Source: Rhizobium oryzicola (GTDB lineage Bacteria > Pseudomonadota > Alphaproteobacteria > Rhizobiales > Rhizobiaceae). Taken from it: a DNA stretch of 64,000 nt. The notes beneath the pieces were generated by a model that had not been told where the DNA came from, did not search any database, and saw only the letters and a program-made list of their open reading frames with translations. Every line of letters starts with the position of its first letter. Positions within the stretch are counted from its first letter, which is position 1. A program made the position numbers and the translations under genes. The stretch is from positions 1-64,000 of the forward strand of contig NZ_JAUKWQ010000015.1 in NCBI RefSeq assembly GCF_030504645.1. Direction: 5' to 3'. This document shows positions 50,607 to 59,317 of this stretch, piece by piece.

Positions 50607-51449
50607 ATGTCTAATTTTGTATTACCCAGCCAACAGATCGGTGATCTAACAATCATCGCCGTCAGCGATGGCTATCTTCATGCCAGTTTCGACTTTCTTG
50701 CGAATATCGATCCGGACCATGCCTGTCGCATACAGGAAAATGCCGGGATAAGGGATTATACGTCGATTCATATCAACTGTTACATTGTTCGCGCAGGCGG
50801 CCGTACCTTCTTGATCGACGCAGGAGCAGGCGGTTTCAAGCAATGGGGCGGTCGATTAACCGCCAATTTGTTGCGCGCTGGCATCCAGCCTTCCGAAATC
50901 GATGCGATCTTGTTGACGCACGCCCATCCCGATCATATCGGCGGGCTGATGAACGCTTCAGGCGAAGCCGTCTTCGCGAACGCCGAATTGGTCGTTCACC
51001 ATCGGGAAGTCGCTTTTTGGGAAGATGATGGCAATTTAAGTCGCGCGCCTGAGCGCGCCCGTGGCAACTTCCTTTTGGTACGCCAAGCGTTCGATGGCTA
51101 TCGCGCGCGATTACGCACCTTCGATGCCGGAGAGGTGTTTGCCGGCATGACGGCGGTTCCGCTTCTGGGCCACACCGTCGGGCACACCGGCTACCGTCTC
51201 GAATCCGGCGGTCAAGATCTGCTGGTCTGGGGAGATATTGTCCATTTCCCTGAGATTCAGATTCCGCGCCCTGATGTATCGATTGCTTTCGATCAGGATG
51301 CACAACTTGCCGCTGAAACACGGACGAGGTTGTTGGACCTTGCCAGTTCGGAGCGTCTGCTCATCGCAGGAATGCATCTGGGCGAATCCGCTTTTGGACA
51401 TATAGTGCGTACAGCAGACGGGACCTATGCGGTCGCCTATGAAGAATGA
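50607..51449 (+). CDS. MBL-fold metallo-hydrolase
   Basis: 280 residues from ATG 50607. Metal-binding motif LLTHAHPDHIGGL, further ligands in LLGHTVGHTGY, WGDIVHF and IAGMHLGE. Fits lactonase/hydrolase members of the metallo-beta-lactamase fold (quorum-quenching AHL lactonases share the HxHxDH pattern, but so do many others). Lies downstream of the hypothetical gene and the tautomerase relic under the divergent LysR regulator. Confidence 0.9.
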   Translation: MSNFVLPSQQIGDLTIIAVSDGYLHASFDFLANIDPDHACRIQENAGIRDYTSIHINCYIVRAGGRTFLIDAGAGGFKQWGGRLTANLLRAGIQPSEIDAILLTHAHPDHIGGLMNASGEAVFANAELVVHHREVAFWEDDGNLSRAPERARGNFLLVRQAFDGYRARLRTFDAGEVFAGMTAVPLLGHTVGHTGYRLESGGQDLLVWGDIVHFPEIQIPRPDVSIAFDQDAQLAAETRTRLLDLASSERLLIAGMHLGESAFGHIVRTADGTYAVAYEE

Positions 51450-51705
51450 ACGTGCATCAGTTATCCTTAGCTCCGCGTCTTGGCATGTTGGCGGGCGGAG
51501 GCGGTCACAGGAATCTTCCCCGGGAAATTATCCCGGCATAATTTACAGGTGGAAATATCGGGTTATCGGCGGGAACCCGTTCGCCAAAAGGGCCTTTGAG
51601 AAAAAAGCTGGCGCATTACTCTCAATGACAAAAGGTGCATGGAAATCCGCGCTTACGCCTGAACGGCCTCAACTTGACGCTCACAGTGGGATACTAGTCT
51701 CGAGC

Positions 51706-52620
51706 CTATATTTGCTTAACGGCTATAGCAGCGATTTCCTCCCGCAGCCATCGATGCGCTGCATCCTTTTCACGGCGCCGGTGCCACGTCTGAACGAATG
51801 GAAATTTGTTAAGCTGGAAAGGCAGTTCGCCACATTGGAGGCTTCCACCGCTCAAACCTTCGATGCTGCGGCTTGCTGCGGTCAGCACAAGATCGCTTTC
51901 ACGAACGAGGTCGGGCGCAGCAGACCAGTGCGGAATTTGGACTGCTATGCGGCGCTTGTGGCCAAGACGAGAAAGCGCTTCATCGACCTCGCTGTTATCC
52001 TGCAGCGCAACACTCACTCGGATATGCGGACGCGCAAGATAGTCTTTAAGAGATAATGCTTTGCTTCCAGCCGAGTGGTCGAAGAGGCAGGCGAATGTCT
52101 CTTCGAAGAGCACCACGTTTTTGAGATCCCTGAGGTGCTCCAGCTTGGGGTAAACGCCAATGGCCATATCGATCTCCCCGTCCAAAAGCGCGGCGAGGGC
52201 GCGCTCTCGACCATACGACACGATAGACAGGTCCACTGACGGGGCCGACTTTCGGAGCCGTGAGACGAGAGCAGGAAGGAGGATTGCAGCTCCATAATCC
52301 GACAGGGAAAGGCGGAAATGGCTGTTACACTGCTCCATGTCGAATGATGTTTGATTGACAAGGGAACGCATCAGCGCAAGGGCTTCGCCGAGCGGCTCTG
52401 CAAGTTGAAGCGCCCGCGCTGTGGGTTGCAGGCCACCTTCGGCTCTCACCAGCAGCGGATCGTCAAAAATATCTCTCAGCCGTGCCAGGGCGTGACTAAC
52501 CGCTGGCTGTGAACGGTTGAGCCGCAAAGCTGCGCGGGAGACATGGCGCTCCTCGAGGAGTGCCTCGAGAACAGGCAGCAAGCCCAAATCGGATGGATGA
52601 ATATTATTCGAATCGTGCAT
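51706..52620 (-). CDS. LysR-family regulator, NodD/PcpR-like group
   Basis: 304 residues from ATG 52620 (an in-frame TTG at 52641 is less likely). HTH: LLPVLEALLEERHVSRAALRL, NRSQPAVSHALARLRDIFDD; RLSLSDYGAAILLPALVSRL opens the effector domain. Divergent from a VOC-family gene 73 bp away, its likely target. Confidence 0.92.
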   Translation of the reverse strand: MHDSNNIHPSDLGLLPVLEALLEERHVSRAALRLNRSQPAVSHALARLRDIFDDPLLVRAEGGLQPTARALQLAEPLGEALALMRSLVNQTSFDMEQCNSHFRLSLSDYGAAILLPALVSRLRKSAPSVDLSIVSYGRERALAALLDGEIDMAIGVYPKLEHLRDLKNVVLFEETFACLFDHSAGSKALSLKDYLARPHIRVSVALQDNSEVDEALSRLGHKRRIAVQIPHWSAAPDLVRESDLVLTAASRSIEGLSGGSLQCGELPFQLNKFPFVQTWHRRREKDAAHRWLREEIAAIAVKQI

Positions 52621-52693
52621 AGCGAGAATATTGAATATCAATTTCCATTCAATTTTTCAATGATCCAGAATTGAGAGCAAAGGAGAATCGAAC

Positions 52694-53128
52694 ATGGTCC
52701 AGTCACCTGAAACTGATCTCGGCCTGTCTCACGTAGCAATCGTCGTGGGCGACCTGGATAAGAGCATCAACTTCTATCGGGAATTCGCCGACCTTGAGGT
52801 GATTCATCGTCGAACCGCAGGCGGCGATATCCAAGAGGTCGCCTGGATGGCCGATGGCTTGCGTCCCTTCGCACTTGTCCTAGTTGCATCTAGGAAGTTA
52901 GATGATACGCCACTCGGACCCTTCGGGCATATCGGCATCGCCTGTGCCACGCCGGACGATGTGTTGCGTCTTGCCGCTGAGGCTGAGCGTCGCGGCATCT
53001 TGCGGTCTGCCCCGCGCGACAGCGGGCCGCCGGTCGGCCTCTGGACGTATATCTCCGACCCGGATGGCAACACGCTAGAGCTGTCGTTCGGGCAGGAAAT
53101 CGGTTTTCGAACCGGTTCGCAACGCTGA
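52694..53128 (+). CDS. VOC-family protein (glyoxalase/dioxygenase fold)
   Basis: 144 residues. LSHVAIVVGDLDKSINFYREFA and FGHIGIACATPDDVLRLAAE are the two halves; the C-terminal SDPDGNTLELSFGQE holds the typical metal-ligand Glu. Preceded by AGGAG. A ring-cleaving dioxygenase-like or isomerase function is possible. Probably controlled by the divergent LysR protein. Confidence 0.87.
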   Translation: MVQSPETDLGLSHVAIVVGDLDKSINFYREFADLEVIHRRTAGGDIQEVAWMADGLRPFALVLVASRKLDDTPLGPFGHIGIACATPDDVLRLAAEAERRGILRSAPRDSGPPVGLWTYISDPDGNTLELSFGQEIGFRTGSQR

Positions 53129-53215
53129 CGGCCGCATTGCTACTCAATGGGCTGCTTGCAGCGTTTTAGTGTTCGGCAATATTCACTTTTGCCGAGAAAC
53201 AACAGAGGTGGCGTC

Positions 53216-53653
53216 GTGATCAAAATTAGATGGTCTAACCCCGACGAAAACGAACGAGTGGTGGAAATTTGGCGGGCAGCGGTAGACGCGACCCATGACT
53301 TTCTTTCACCTCAGGATCGCCATGAAATTGAAGAGATGGTTCGTGATTTTCTACCCCAGGCTCCGCTGTGGATCGCGGTCAACGCTGACGACTACCCGCT
53401 AGCCTTCATGCTGATTGACAACGGCCACATGGAGGCGCTGTTTGTCGATCCAGCGTGTCGGGGAACTGGAATTGGCGCAGCTCTGGTGCGCCACGGTCTA
53501 TCACTTCATCCTGAGATGACAACCGACGTCAATGAGCAGAATGGTCAAGCGATCGGCTTTTATAAAAAAATGGGATTTCGAAGTACGGGCCGGTCACCGC
53601 TTGACGGGCAGGGAAGGCCTTATCCGCTCATGCACTTGAAATACGGGAAATGA
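53216..53653 (+). CDS. GNAT acetyltransferase, YjaB-like
   Basis: 145 residues from GTG 53216 with AGAGGTGG before it; the frame back to 53147 looks non-coding. ERVVEIWRAAVDATHDFL, IDNGHMEALFVDPACRGTGI and NGQAIGFYKKMGFRSTGRS match YjaB-type GNAT proteins. Protein or small-molecule acetylation, substrate unknown. Confidence 0.86.
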   Translation: MIKIRWSNPDENERVVEIWRAAVDATHDFLSPQDRHEIEEMVRDFLPQAPLWIAVNADDYPLAFMLIDNGHMEALFVDPACRGTGIGAALVRHGLSLHPEMTTDVNEQNGQAIGFYKKMGFRSTGRSPLDGQGRPYPLMHLKYGK

Positions 53654-53910
53654 CGCAGATTCCCACGCCCTTCCAGATGACCCTTTAAATTGAAGTTCTA
53701 GTTCACAAACCTGTTGTCGCTTAAAGCGGTGACTCACGCGTGAGCCGGCTCTCAAGCGCTTATACAAACCGATGGTGATCCTGATTCTCCTGCCATCTCG
53801 CATTTGTAAGCGCGAGTGTTGTGGCGCAACAAAAAAATCTTCTTGTCTTAAGAGCGCCATGACTGCCGTACAGTTCGATAACTCATGAAAAGCTAAGGCT
53901 CAGTATTCCT

Positions 53911-54789
53911 GTGGATAACACGACGAACTCTATGCCTTACCCCCCCCTGGTTGCAGCATGTTGGTCGCTGGAGCGGAGTGCTTGGGCCGCTAGCAGCAAA
54001 GCCATTGTTGAAATGCAGCTCAAAGAGCTCAAACTCGGCAGTGGTGGTCATCTTGGGGTCGCGGTCCTGGACACCGCGACCGGCCAGATAATTGAGAACC
54101 GTCTTGATGAACGCTTCGCGCTTTGCAGCACATTCAAGGCTCTCGCTATCGCGTTCACACTCGCTCGCGTTGATCGCGGAGAGGAGAAATTAGATCGACG
54201 AATCTTCTTCGGGGAAAAGGACCTGATTATTCCGTTCAAGGCGACCAAACCGCACATTACCGATGGCATGACTATCGAAGAACTCTGCGAAGCGGCGGCG
54301 GTGGTCAGCGATAGCACCGCGGCAAACCTGCTTCTGTCCAGCTTCGGCGGACCTTCTGCATTGACCGCCTATCTGCGCTCAATCGGTGATCAAACGACTC
54401 GTATCGACAAGACCGAACTGACTCTCAATATCGTCAAGCCCGGAGAAACACACGACACGACGTCGCCGCGGGGGATGGTGGGCACACTGCAACGCATCAT
54501 ACTGGGCTCCGCTCTGTCACCGAAGTCGCGGGCGTACCTGACAGGGTGGATGATGGCGTCCAGAGACGCGGCCGCACAGCGCTTGCGGGCTGGTTTGCCG
54601 GCGGGCTGGCGGATCGCGAACAAGCCCGGGACGTGGGAGGGAATAGCAACCAACGATATCGGGGTGATCTTCCCACCCAATCGTTCTCCGATCGTCGTCG
54701 CGGCCTATCTCGGCAAGGCACGTGGTTCCGTGGCTGATCAGGAAGCCGTTTTGGCCGAAGCAGCACGCATCGTTACGAGAAACGCATAA
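53911..54789 (+). CDS. bla: Class A beta-lactamase
   Basis: 292 residues from GTG 53911 (ATG 53932 possible). Active-site S-x-x-K in ALCSTFKAL, Glu166 loop in TELTLN and the third motif KPGTWEG. Two motifs are altered: the SDN loop reads VVSDSTAAN (SDS) and KTG reads KPG. The N-terminus (PYPPLVAACWSLERSAWAAS) is a poor signal peptide, so export to the periplasm is doubtful unless the true start differs. It hydrolyses beta-lactams if active. No AmpR-type gene is adjacent. Flanked by about 250 bp and 740 bp of non-coding sequence, the latter with an IS relic, which suggests acquisition by transfer. Confidence 0.87.
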   Translation: MDNTTNSMPYPPLVAACWSLERSAWAASSKAIVEMQLKELKLGSGGHLGVAVLDTATGQIIENRLDERFALCSTFKALAIAFTLARVDRGEEKLDRRIFFGEKDLIIPFKATKPHITDGMTIEELCEAAAVVSDSTAANLLLSSFGGPSALTAYLRSIGDQTTRIDKTELTLNIVKPGETHDTTSPRGMVGTLQRIILGSALSPKSRAYLTGWMMASRDAAAQRLRAGLPAGWRIANKPGTWEGIATNDIGVIFPPNRSPIVVAAYLGKARGSVADQEAVLAEAARIVTRNA

Positions 54790-54971
54790 TCGAAAGACAG
54801 AATGCCGGCGGCCGTGGAACTTATGCCGTTGCCAATCCAGCCTCCAGCGCTCGCCTTAAGCCGGCACTGAAGGCTGGACAAAAACGAAGGACATGGGGCG
54901 TCGTTCGCTTGATTTGCTTTTAGCTTCCTAAATGCCGAGCGTTTCGGCCGCCTGAAACCAGAGCCCTCTAT

Positions 54972-55116
54972 CCACGAGACTGGAAGGCCATCACGATCGA
55001 TCGTTCGTCGCCGAGGTGGACACCTACATCCGATAGTACGATGAGAGGCGCATCAAAATAATGTCGGGATCACTCAACCCGGTCGAGTATCGTAAAAGTC
55101 TCGGCCTGAACTTATG
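54972..55116 (+). mobile_element. Relic of an IS3-family transposase (OrfB 3' end)
   Basis: With one frameshift and one stop the sequence reads YPRDWKAITID, VAEVDTYIR, YDERRIKIMSGSLNPVEYRK and SLGLNL, the familiar C-terminus of IS3-group OrfB transposases (WYNEKRIK..LG..SPVEYR). No catalytic DDE part and no terminal repeats were found, so it is a dead fragment downstream of bla. Confidence 0.75.
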
Positions 55117-55193
55117 AAACGGTCCAATCTTTTATCCGCACCCCCACCGTCTCAGCTCTGCACGAAAACGAACAATCGCTCCTTGAACGGCGA

Positions 55194-55237
55194 AATATGT
55201 CTTGACGTCAAGACATATTATCTCTACGTAGAGATAA
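55194..55237. promoter_or_regulatory. Two perfect palindromes, MarR-type operators
   Basis: A 26-bp perfect palindrome (55194-55219, centre CTTGACGTCAAG) overlaps by 2 bp a 20-bp perfect palindrome (55218-55237, centre CTCTACGTAGAG). They match the imperfect pair at 44295-44328 upstream of the MarR-type gene. They lie about 300 bp before the hydrolase gene at 55533 and probably mark a MarR-controlled promoter; the intended target gene is uncertain. Confidence 0.65.
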
Positions 55238-55532
55238 ATGAGATTACCTCCTCGAAATCCGGACGAACGAGCGTACAATGTCTCCTTTTCTCAGCTGAAT
55301 ACCTGCCGCGCTCCCGCGCGGCATTGCCCGTATCGGCGCTATCGCAACTGCGGGCTTGAGAACGCCTTTGCAGGGTCGGGAAGGTATTGCTGTGGGGGGG
55401 CCTTCACAGCCTTCCGAGCAATCTGTCGCGTTGTCATCTCTCGGTTGGAGCCTCGCCCCTTTTTGGGAGCGACATCTGCTTCCATCCTCACATCCATCTC
55501 GTATCTTCGAACTGGCCGAAAGGAGCAATATC

Positions 55533-56357
55533 ATGGCTTATTATGAGTCACAGGGTCGCCGCAATTACTTCATGGAGTTCGGAAAGGGCAGGCCGGTTCT
55601 GCTGCTGCACGGCATCAGCAATTCCGGCCGAGCCTGGGGACCGCAAATTCCCGCACTTGTCGAAGCCGGCTATCGTACGATAGTTCCCGATCATGCCGGT
55701 CACGGTGCTTCTGCTCGACTGTCCAGCCCGTTCAGCGTCGCGGATATCGCCGACGACACACAACGTTTGCTCGCCTATCTGGGCGTCGATGATCTGGATG
55801 TCGTCGGCCTCTCGTTGGGCGGAATGGTCGCGCTAGAGCTCGCGCTTCGACAGCCATCCAGGATACGACGGCTCGTCGTGGCAAACAGTTTTTATAAGAC
55901 GGATACGCCCGAATTTAAAGCAATGGCCGAGGGATGGGCATCGGTTTTCGAACAAGCCAATGGTCCAGAAGCAAGGCTAGAACAGAACTGGCTTGTTTCG
56001 GTTTCACCGTCTTTTCAGGCAACGCCAGAGGGAATACGCACATACCAAGTTTGGCACGGTATCGCGGCGACCTCAGACGGTGGGTCTCTTGCTCAGGTCG
56101 CTCGCGGTATCACTACGTTCGATGTCTCATCTCGCCTTCGGGAACTTTCTATGCCTATCTTGTTCATTGCTGGAAGCATTGACAGAATGTCACCACCAGA
56201 GCTCAGTCATCACATGGCCATGCAGACCCCAAATAGCGAAGTAACCGTCATCCAGGGCGCAGCTCACATCTCAAACGCTGATTCGCCCGATCACTTTACG
56301 ACGCGATTGCTCGCCTTCTTGCAAGCTGGCGATAAAGCTCAGCGCGCCGCTCTGTAA
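55533..56357 (+). CDS. Alpha/beta-hydrolase, PcaD-like
   Basis: 274 residues from ATG 55533 after AAAGGAG (the frame to 55356 is rejected). GRPVLLLHGISNSGRAW (oxyanion hole), nucleophile VVGLSLGGMVALE, acid in FIAGSIDRMSPP and histidine in GAAHISNADSPD. Similar in layout to 3-oxoadipate enol-lactonases and related esterases. Regulated possibly through the palindromes 300 bp upstream. Confidence 0.88.
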   Translation: MAYYESQGRRNYFMEFGKGRPVLLLHGISNSGRAWGPQIPALVEAGYRTIVPDHAGHGASARLSSPFSVADIADDTQRLLAYLGVDDLDVVGLSLGGMVALELALRQPSRIRRLVVANSFYKTDTPEFKAMAEGWASVFEQANGPEARLEQNWLVSVSPSFQATPEGIRTYQVWHGIAATSDGGSLAQVARGITTFDVSSRLRELSMPILFIAGSIDRMSPPELSHHMAMQTPNSEVTVIQGAAHISNADSPDHFTTRLLAFLQAGDKAQRAAL

Positions 56358-56930
56358 GTCTGATGAGAATTTCATCCGAACCGTAATGTTCCAAACGGAT
56401 AATTCGGCGGGCGAACTAACGAACAACGCGGACGATGGCGGTGTGCTTCCGCCTCGTCCTGTTGACTCTTTTTCGGCAGTGCTTCGTCATTGGAACACTG
56501 TGGCTGGCACTGACAAACCTAGGAACAAAATGCGGCGTTCCTGTTTGTGCTGTGTCGAGGATATCCCGAAGGTCGAATATTCCTGGCTGACGTTTTTTTG
56601 GAGTACAGCTAGCATCTTCTCTTGAACAATGCCTTTCACAAGAGGCTTGAGAAGAACCGTAATGGCGCGTCAAGGCCGCATTTTGTACATCCGTAAGGCA
56701 ACGGCATCTTTTGATTGACGCCGCCCAGGAGCTCATGGAAGCCTTGACGAAACCGTCGGCAAGTCACGGTCGTCCTTGCTTGACGGATTGGAGTGCATTT
56801 ATTGCCCGGGCGAAGCGTGAAGAACGTCGCCGCGGCTGTTTGTTTCGGGAGTGTCGACGCATTTTCTTGATCGTTTATTCGTAAACAGGCATCTCGTCCC
56901 ACGGACCGGAATAGCATCTGCATCCTTATC
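56358..56930. other. Non-coding stretch of about 570 bp
   Basis: Between convergent hydrolase and GST-type genes. Several open frames of 79-127 codons exist on both strands, but they have no recognised motif and unlikely composition (many Arg, Cys, Ser). Probably decayed sequence; nothing identified. Confidence 0.4.
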
Positions 56931-57572
56931 TTAAATCTCCCGGTAATCTGGATGCTGGAAGGGGTGAGCGGCAGCGAATTCCGGGAGGTCAAAACATCTT
57001 TTTCCCAGGGCTTCGACACGTGGAAACGCGCTAAGATCCTGTTTGTAGAGGTCCGCCGTCACGATCTGACCGGCGATGCATATGTCGGCAATCGATGGCG
57101 TTTCACCAAGTGCAAATGGCGTCGGAGGGCGACGGGTCAGAAGACGCTCGTAGGTCGCAATCCCTTCGGAGGCCCAGTGGCTGCACCAGGACTTTACCGT
57201 CGCATCGTTCGCGCCCAACTGTGTTGTCAGATATTTCCGCACGCGCGGCACGACAAGCGGATGAGCATCAGCCGCCGCTACAAGTGCAAGGGCTCGAGCA
57301 TACGCACGCTCCTTTGCATCCGCGGGAATAAGCCGAGGCTCTGTCTGAATGTCATCGAGATACTCTATGATGGCCAGCGACTGAAACATGACATTCCCGT
57401 CGTGCACGAAAGCCGGCACGGCATGTCCCGCATTCACGTCAGCATAGTCAGGATCGAACTGCTTACCGGACAGGATATCGACCTCGATTTCCTCAACGGC
57501 AAGCTTTTTCAGGGCAAGCGCGACACGAACTCTAAATGCGGCATTGGACCGCCAGAAGGTGTACAGTTGCAT
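56931..57572 (-). CDS. maiA: Maleylacetoacetate isomerase-like glutathione S-transferase
   Basis: 213 residues from ATG 57572; the frame to 57644 runs into the pdhA-type gene. Zeta-class GST layout: YTFWRSNAAFRVRVALALKK (active-site Ser-containing motif), HDGNVMFQSLAIIEYLDD and GETPSIADICIAGQI. It would isomerise maleylacetoacetate or maleylpyruvate with glutathione in aromatic/tyrosine breakdown. No other gene of that pathway is next to it; the upstream neighbour is a pyruvate dehydrogenase E1-alpha gene 68 bp away on the same strand. Confidence 0.87.
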   Translation of the reverse strand: MQLYTFWRSNAAFRVRVALALKKLAVEEIEVDILSGKQFDPDYADVNAGHAVPAFVHDGNVMFQSLAIIEYLDDIQTEPRLIPADAKERAYARALALVAAADAHPLVVPRVRKYLTTQLGANDATVKSWCSHWASEGIATYERLLTRRPPTPFALGETPSIADICIAGQIVTADLYKQDLSAFPRVEALGKRCFDLPEFAAAHPFQHPDYREI

Positions 57573-57640
57573 GCTCAAATGGGTAACTCCCTTTTTTCTT
57601 GATCTTAGGCGAGGTTGCGCCGAACGGGTTTGTCCGTGTT

Positions 57641-58630
57641 TCACAAGTAGACATCGGTATAGAGCTCGGCTGCGTCGGGCAGCGGACTGGTCTTTGCGAA
57701 ATCGACCGACTCGGCGACGATTTCCTTAATCTCCTTCTCGATCAGCCTCATATCGTCATCGTTGGCATGCCCCTCTTCAAGGATGCGGGTGCGTGAACGA
57801 TTGATCGGGTCGTTGTCGTTCTTGACCTTGTCGACCTCCTCGCGAGACCGGTACTTGGCCGGATCCGACATTGAATGGCCGCGATACCGGTAGGTCAGCA
57901 TTTCGAGGATCATCGGCCCGTTACCCGCGCGCGCGTGTTCGACCGCCTTGGCGCCCGCCGCTCGAACGGCGCGAACATCCATGGCGTCTACCTGTACGCC
58001 CGGAATATTAAGGGAGAGGCCGCGCTCAGAAAGGTTGAGATTGGCAGAGGCGCGCTCTACGCTCGTGCCCATGCCGTAATGATTGTTCTCGATGATGTAG
58101 ATTGCTGGCAACCCCCAAACCTTTGCCATGTTGAAGCTTTCATAGACCTGCCCCTGGTTCGACGCACCGTCTCCGAAATAGGTCAGACACACGCGGTCAT
58201 TGCCGCGATATTTGTTCGCAAATGCCACGCCAGTACCGAGCGAAACCTGGGCGCCCACGATGCCGTGACCACCGTAGAAACCTTTTTCACGGTCGAAGAT
58301 GTGCATGGAGCCGCCTTTACCCTTCGAAGCGCCTGACATGCGGCCCGTCAGTTCCGCCATCACGACTTTGGGGTCCATGCCCGCCATCAATGCGTGGCCA
58401 TGGTCGCGATAGGCTGTGATGACCTGATCACCTTCACCTATCGTCATTTGCATGCCCACCACCACGGCCTCCTGCCCAATGTAAAGGTGACAAAACCCTG
58501 CGATCAAACCCTCGCCGTACATCTGACCGCATCGCTCTTCGAAACGGCGGATCAGGAGCATATCGCGAAAGGCTTTCAACTCCTCCTGCTTGGAAAAAGC
58601 GAAATTAGGATCCGCGTTGAGCTTAGGCAT
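57641..58630 (-). CDS. pdhA: Pyruvate dehydrogenase E1 component, alpha subunit
   Basis: 329 residues. Thiamine-diphosphate motif GDGASNQGQVYESFNMAKVW ending in NN, the phosphorylation-loop-like RYRGHSMSDPAKYRSREEV, and the start PNFAFSKQEELKAFRDMLL (each read in part). It needs the E1-beta subunit, E2 and E3 to act, none of which is in the window; it is followed by a GST gene and a terminator-less gap. A lone copy may partner with chromosomal subunits, or act on another 2-oxo acid. Apparently intact. Confidence 0.92.
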   Translation of the reverse strand: MPKLNADPNFAFSKQEELKAFRDMLLIRRFEERCGQMYGEGLIAGFCHLYIGQEAVVVGMQMTIGEGDQVITAYRDHGHALMAGMDPKVVMAELTGRMSGASKGKGGSMHIFDREKGFYGGHGIVGAQVSLGTGVAFANKYRGNDRVCLTYFGDGASNQGQVYESFNMAKVWGLPAIYIIENNHYGMGTSVERASANLNLSERGLSLNIPGVQVDAMDVRAVRAAGAKAVEHARAGNGPMILEMLTYRYRGHSMSDPAKYRSREEVDKVKNDNDPINRSRTRILEEGHANDDDMRLIEKEIKEIVAESVDFAKTSPLPDAAELYTDVYL

Positions 58631-58672
58631 GTTTCATTCCTTTATAGATAAACGTAAGTGGCAGTGCGTTGG

Positions 58673-58990
58673 TCAACTGCCTGAAAGCTTGAGGCCGAGG
58701 ATCCCTGTGAGGGTAAATGCAAGCCAGAATAACCGGACCGCTGTAGCCGGTTCACGAAAGACAACGATACCGACGAGCACCGACCCGACTGCGCCGATAC
58801 CTGTCCAGACGGCATAGGCCGTACCCAGCGGCAGGGTCTGCAGCGACTTACCAAGGCAGAAGATGAAGGCTGCAAGCAATGCTAAGGAAAGGACGGACCA
58901 ACCCGGACGGCTATAGCCAGAAGCCATCTTCACGCTGACGGCCCAACCGACATCAAGAATTCCCGAAATTATCAGCAAAAACCACGTCAT
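58673..58990 (-). CDS. sugE: SMR-family transporter, SugE/Gdx-like
   Basis: 105 residues, four membrane helices. TAYAVWTGIGAVGSVLVGIV is the family signature. Gdx/SugE proteins export guanidinium with proton exchange. The position of the essential glutamate in helix 1 (Glu13 in Gdx) here reads ISGILDVGWA, an aspartate. No guanidine riboswitch was recognised upstream. 42 bp upstream of pdhA on the same strand, possibly co-transcribed. Confidence 0.9.
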   Translation of the reverse strand: MTWFLLIISGILDVGWAVSVKMASGYSRPGWSVLSLALLAAFIFCLGKSLQTLPLGTAYAVWTGIGAVGSVLVGIVVFREPATAVRLFWLAFTLTGILGLKLSGS

Positions 58991-59317
58991 GCTTGCCGCA
59001 CTCCACCATTACCTGGGTCACCGCCCGTTGAATGGGGCACTGCTTAAATCGTTGACAGCGGCATGATAGGGAGATTGAACCCGTGACGCTCCTTGTGGTT
59101 TGGCAAGCGAGCGTTGCCGAAAGGCAATGGAGCCTATCGCAGCTCATTTTCGATTTTCATTTCGGCAAGGGCGGATTGCAAAATTGCTACAAGACGCTTT
59201 TTGCAGCTCAGTTTATGATCCGCAGCCTTTAATGGCCGTCCGGTAATTCGAAATCCAACTTGCCGTTTTGCAATCAAATAAATCCGAAAGCCCTGAATTC
59301 CTGCGAGGTGGCAAGGT
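58991..59317. other. Divergent promoter region of the SMR transporter and LysR genes
   Basis: About 330 bp, no plausible gene. It should hold promoters for both sides; I see no distinct palindrome. Confidence 0.4.

Noticed and set aside
56386..57019. ORFs of 79-127 codons in the 56.4-57.0 kb gap
   Set aside because: Cys/Arg/Ser-rich translations without motifs on both strands; taken as non-coding.
58991..59150. Possible guanidine (ykkC / mini-ykkC) riboswitch upstream of the SugE-like gene
   Set aside because: Two ACGG tetramers occur, but there are no flanking stems that would present them as loops, and no guanidine-I or -III consensus segment.
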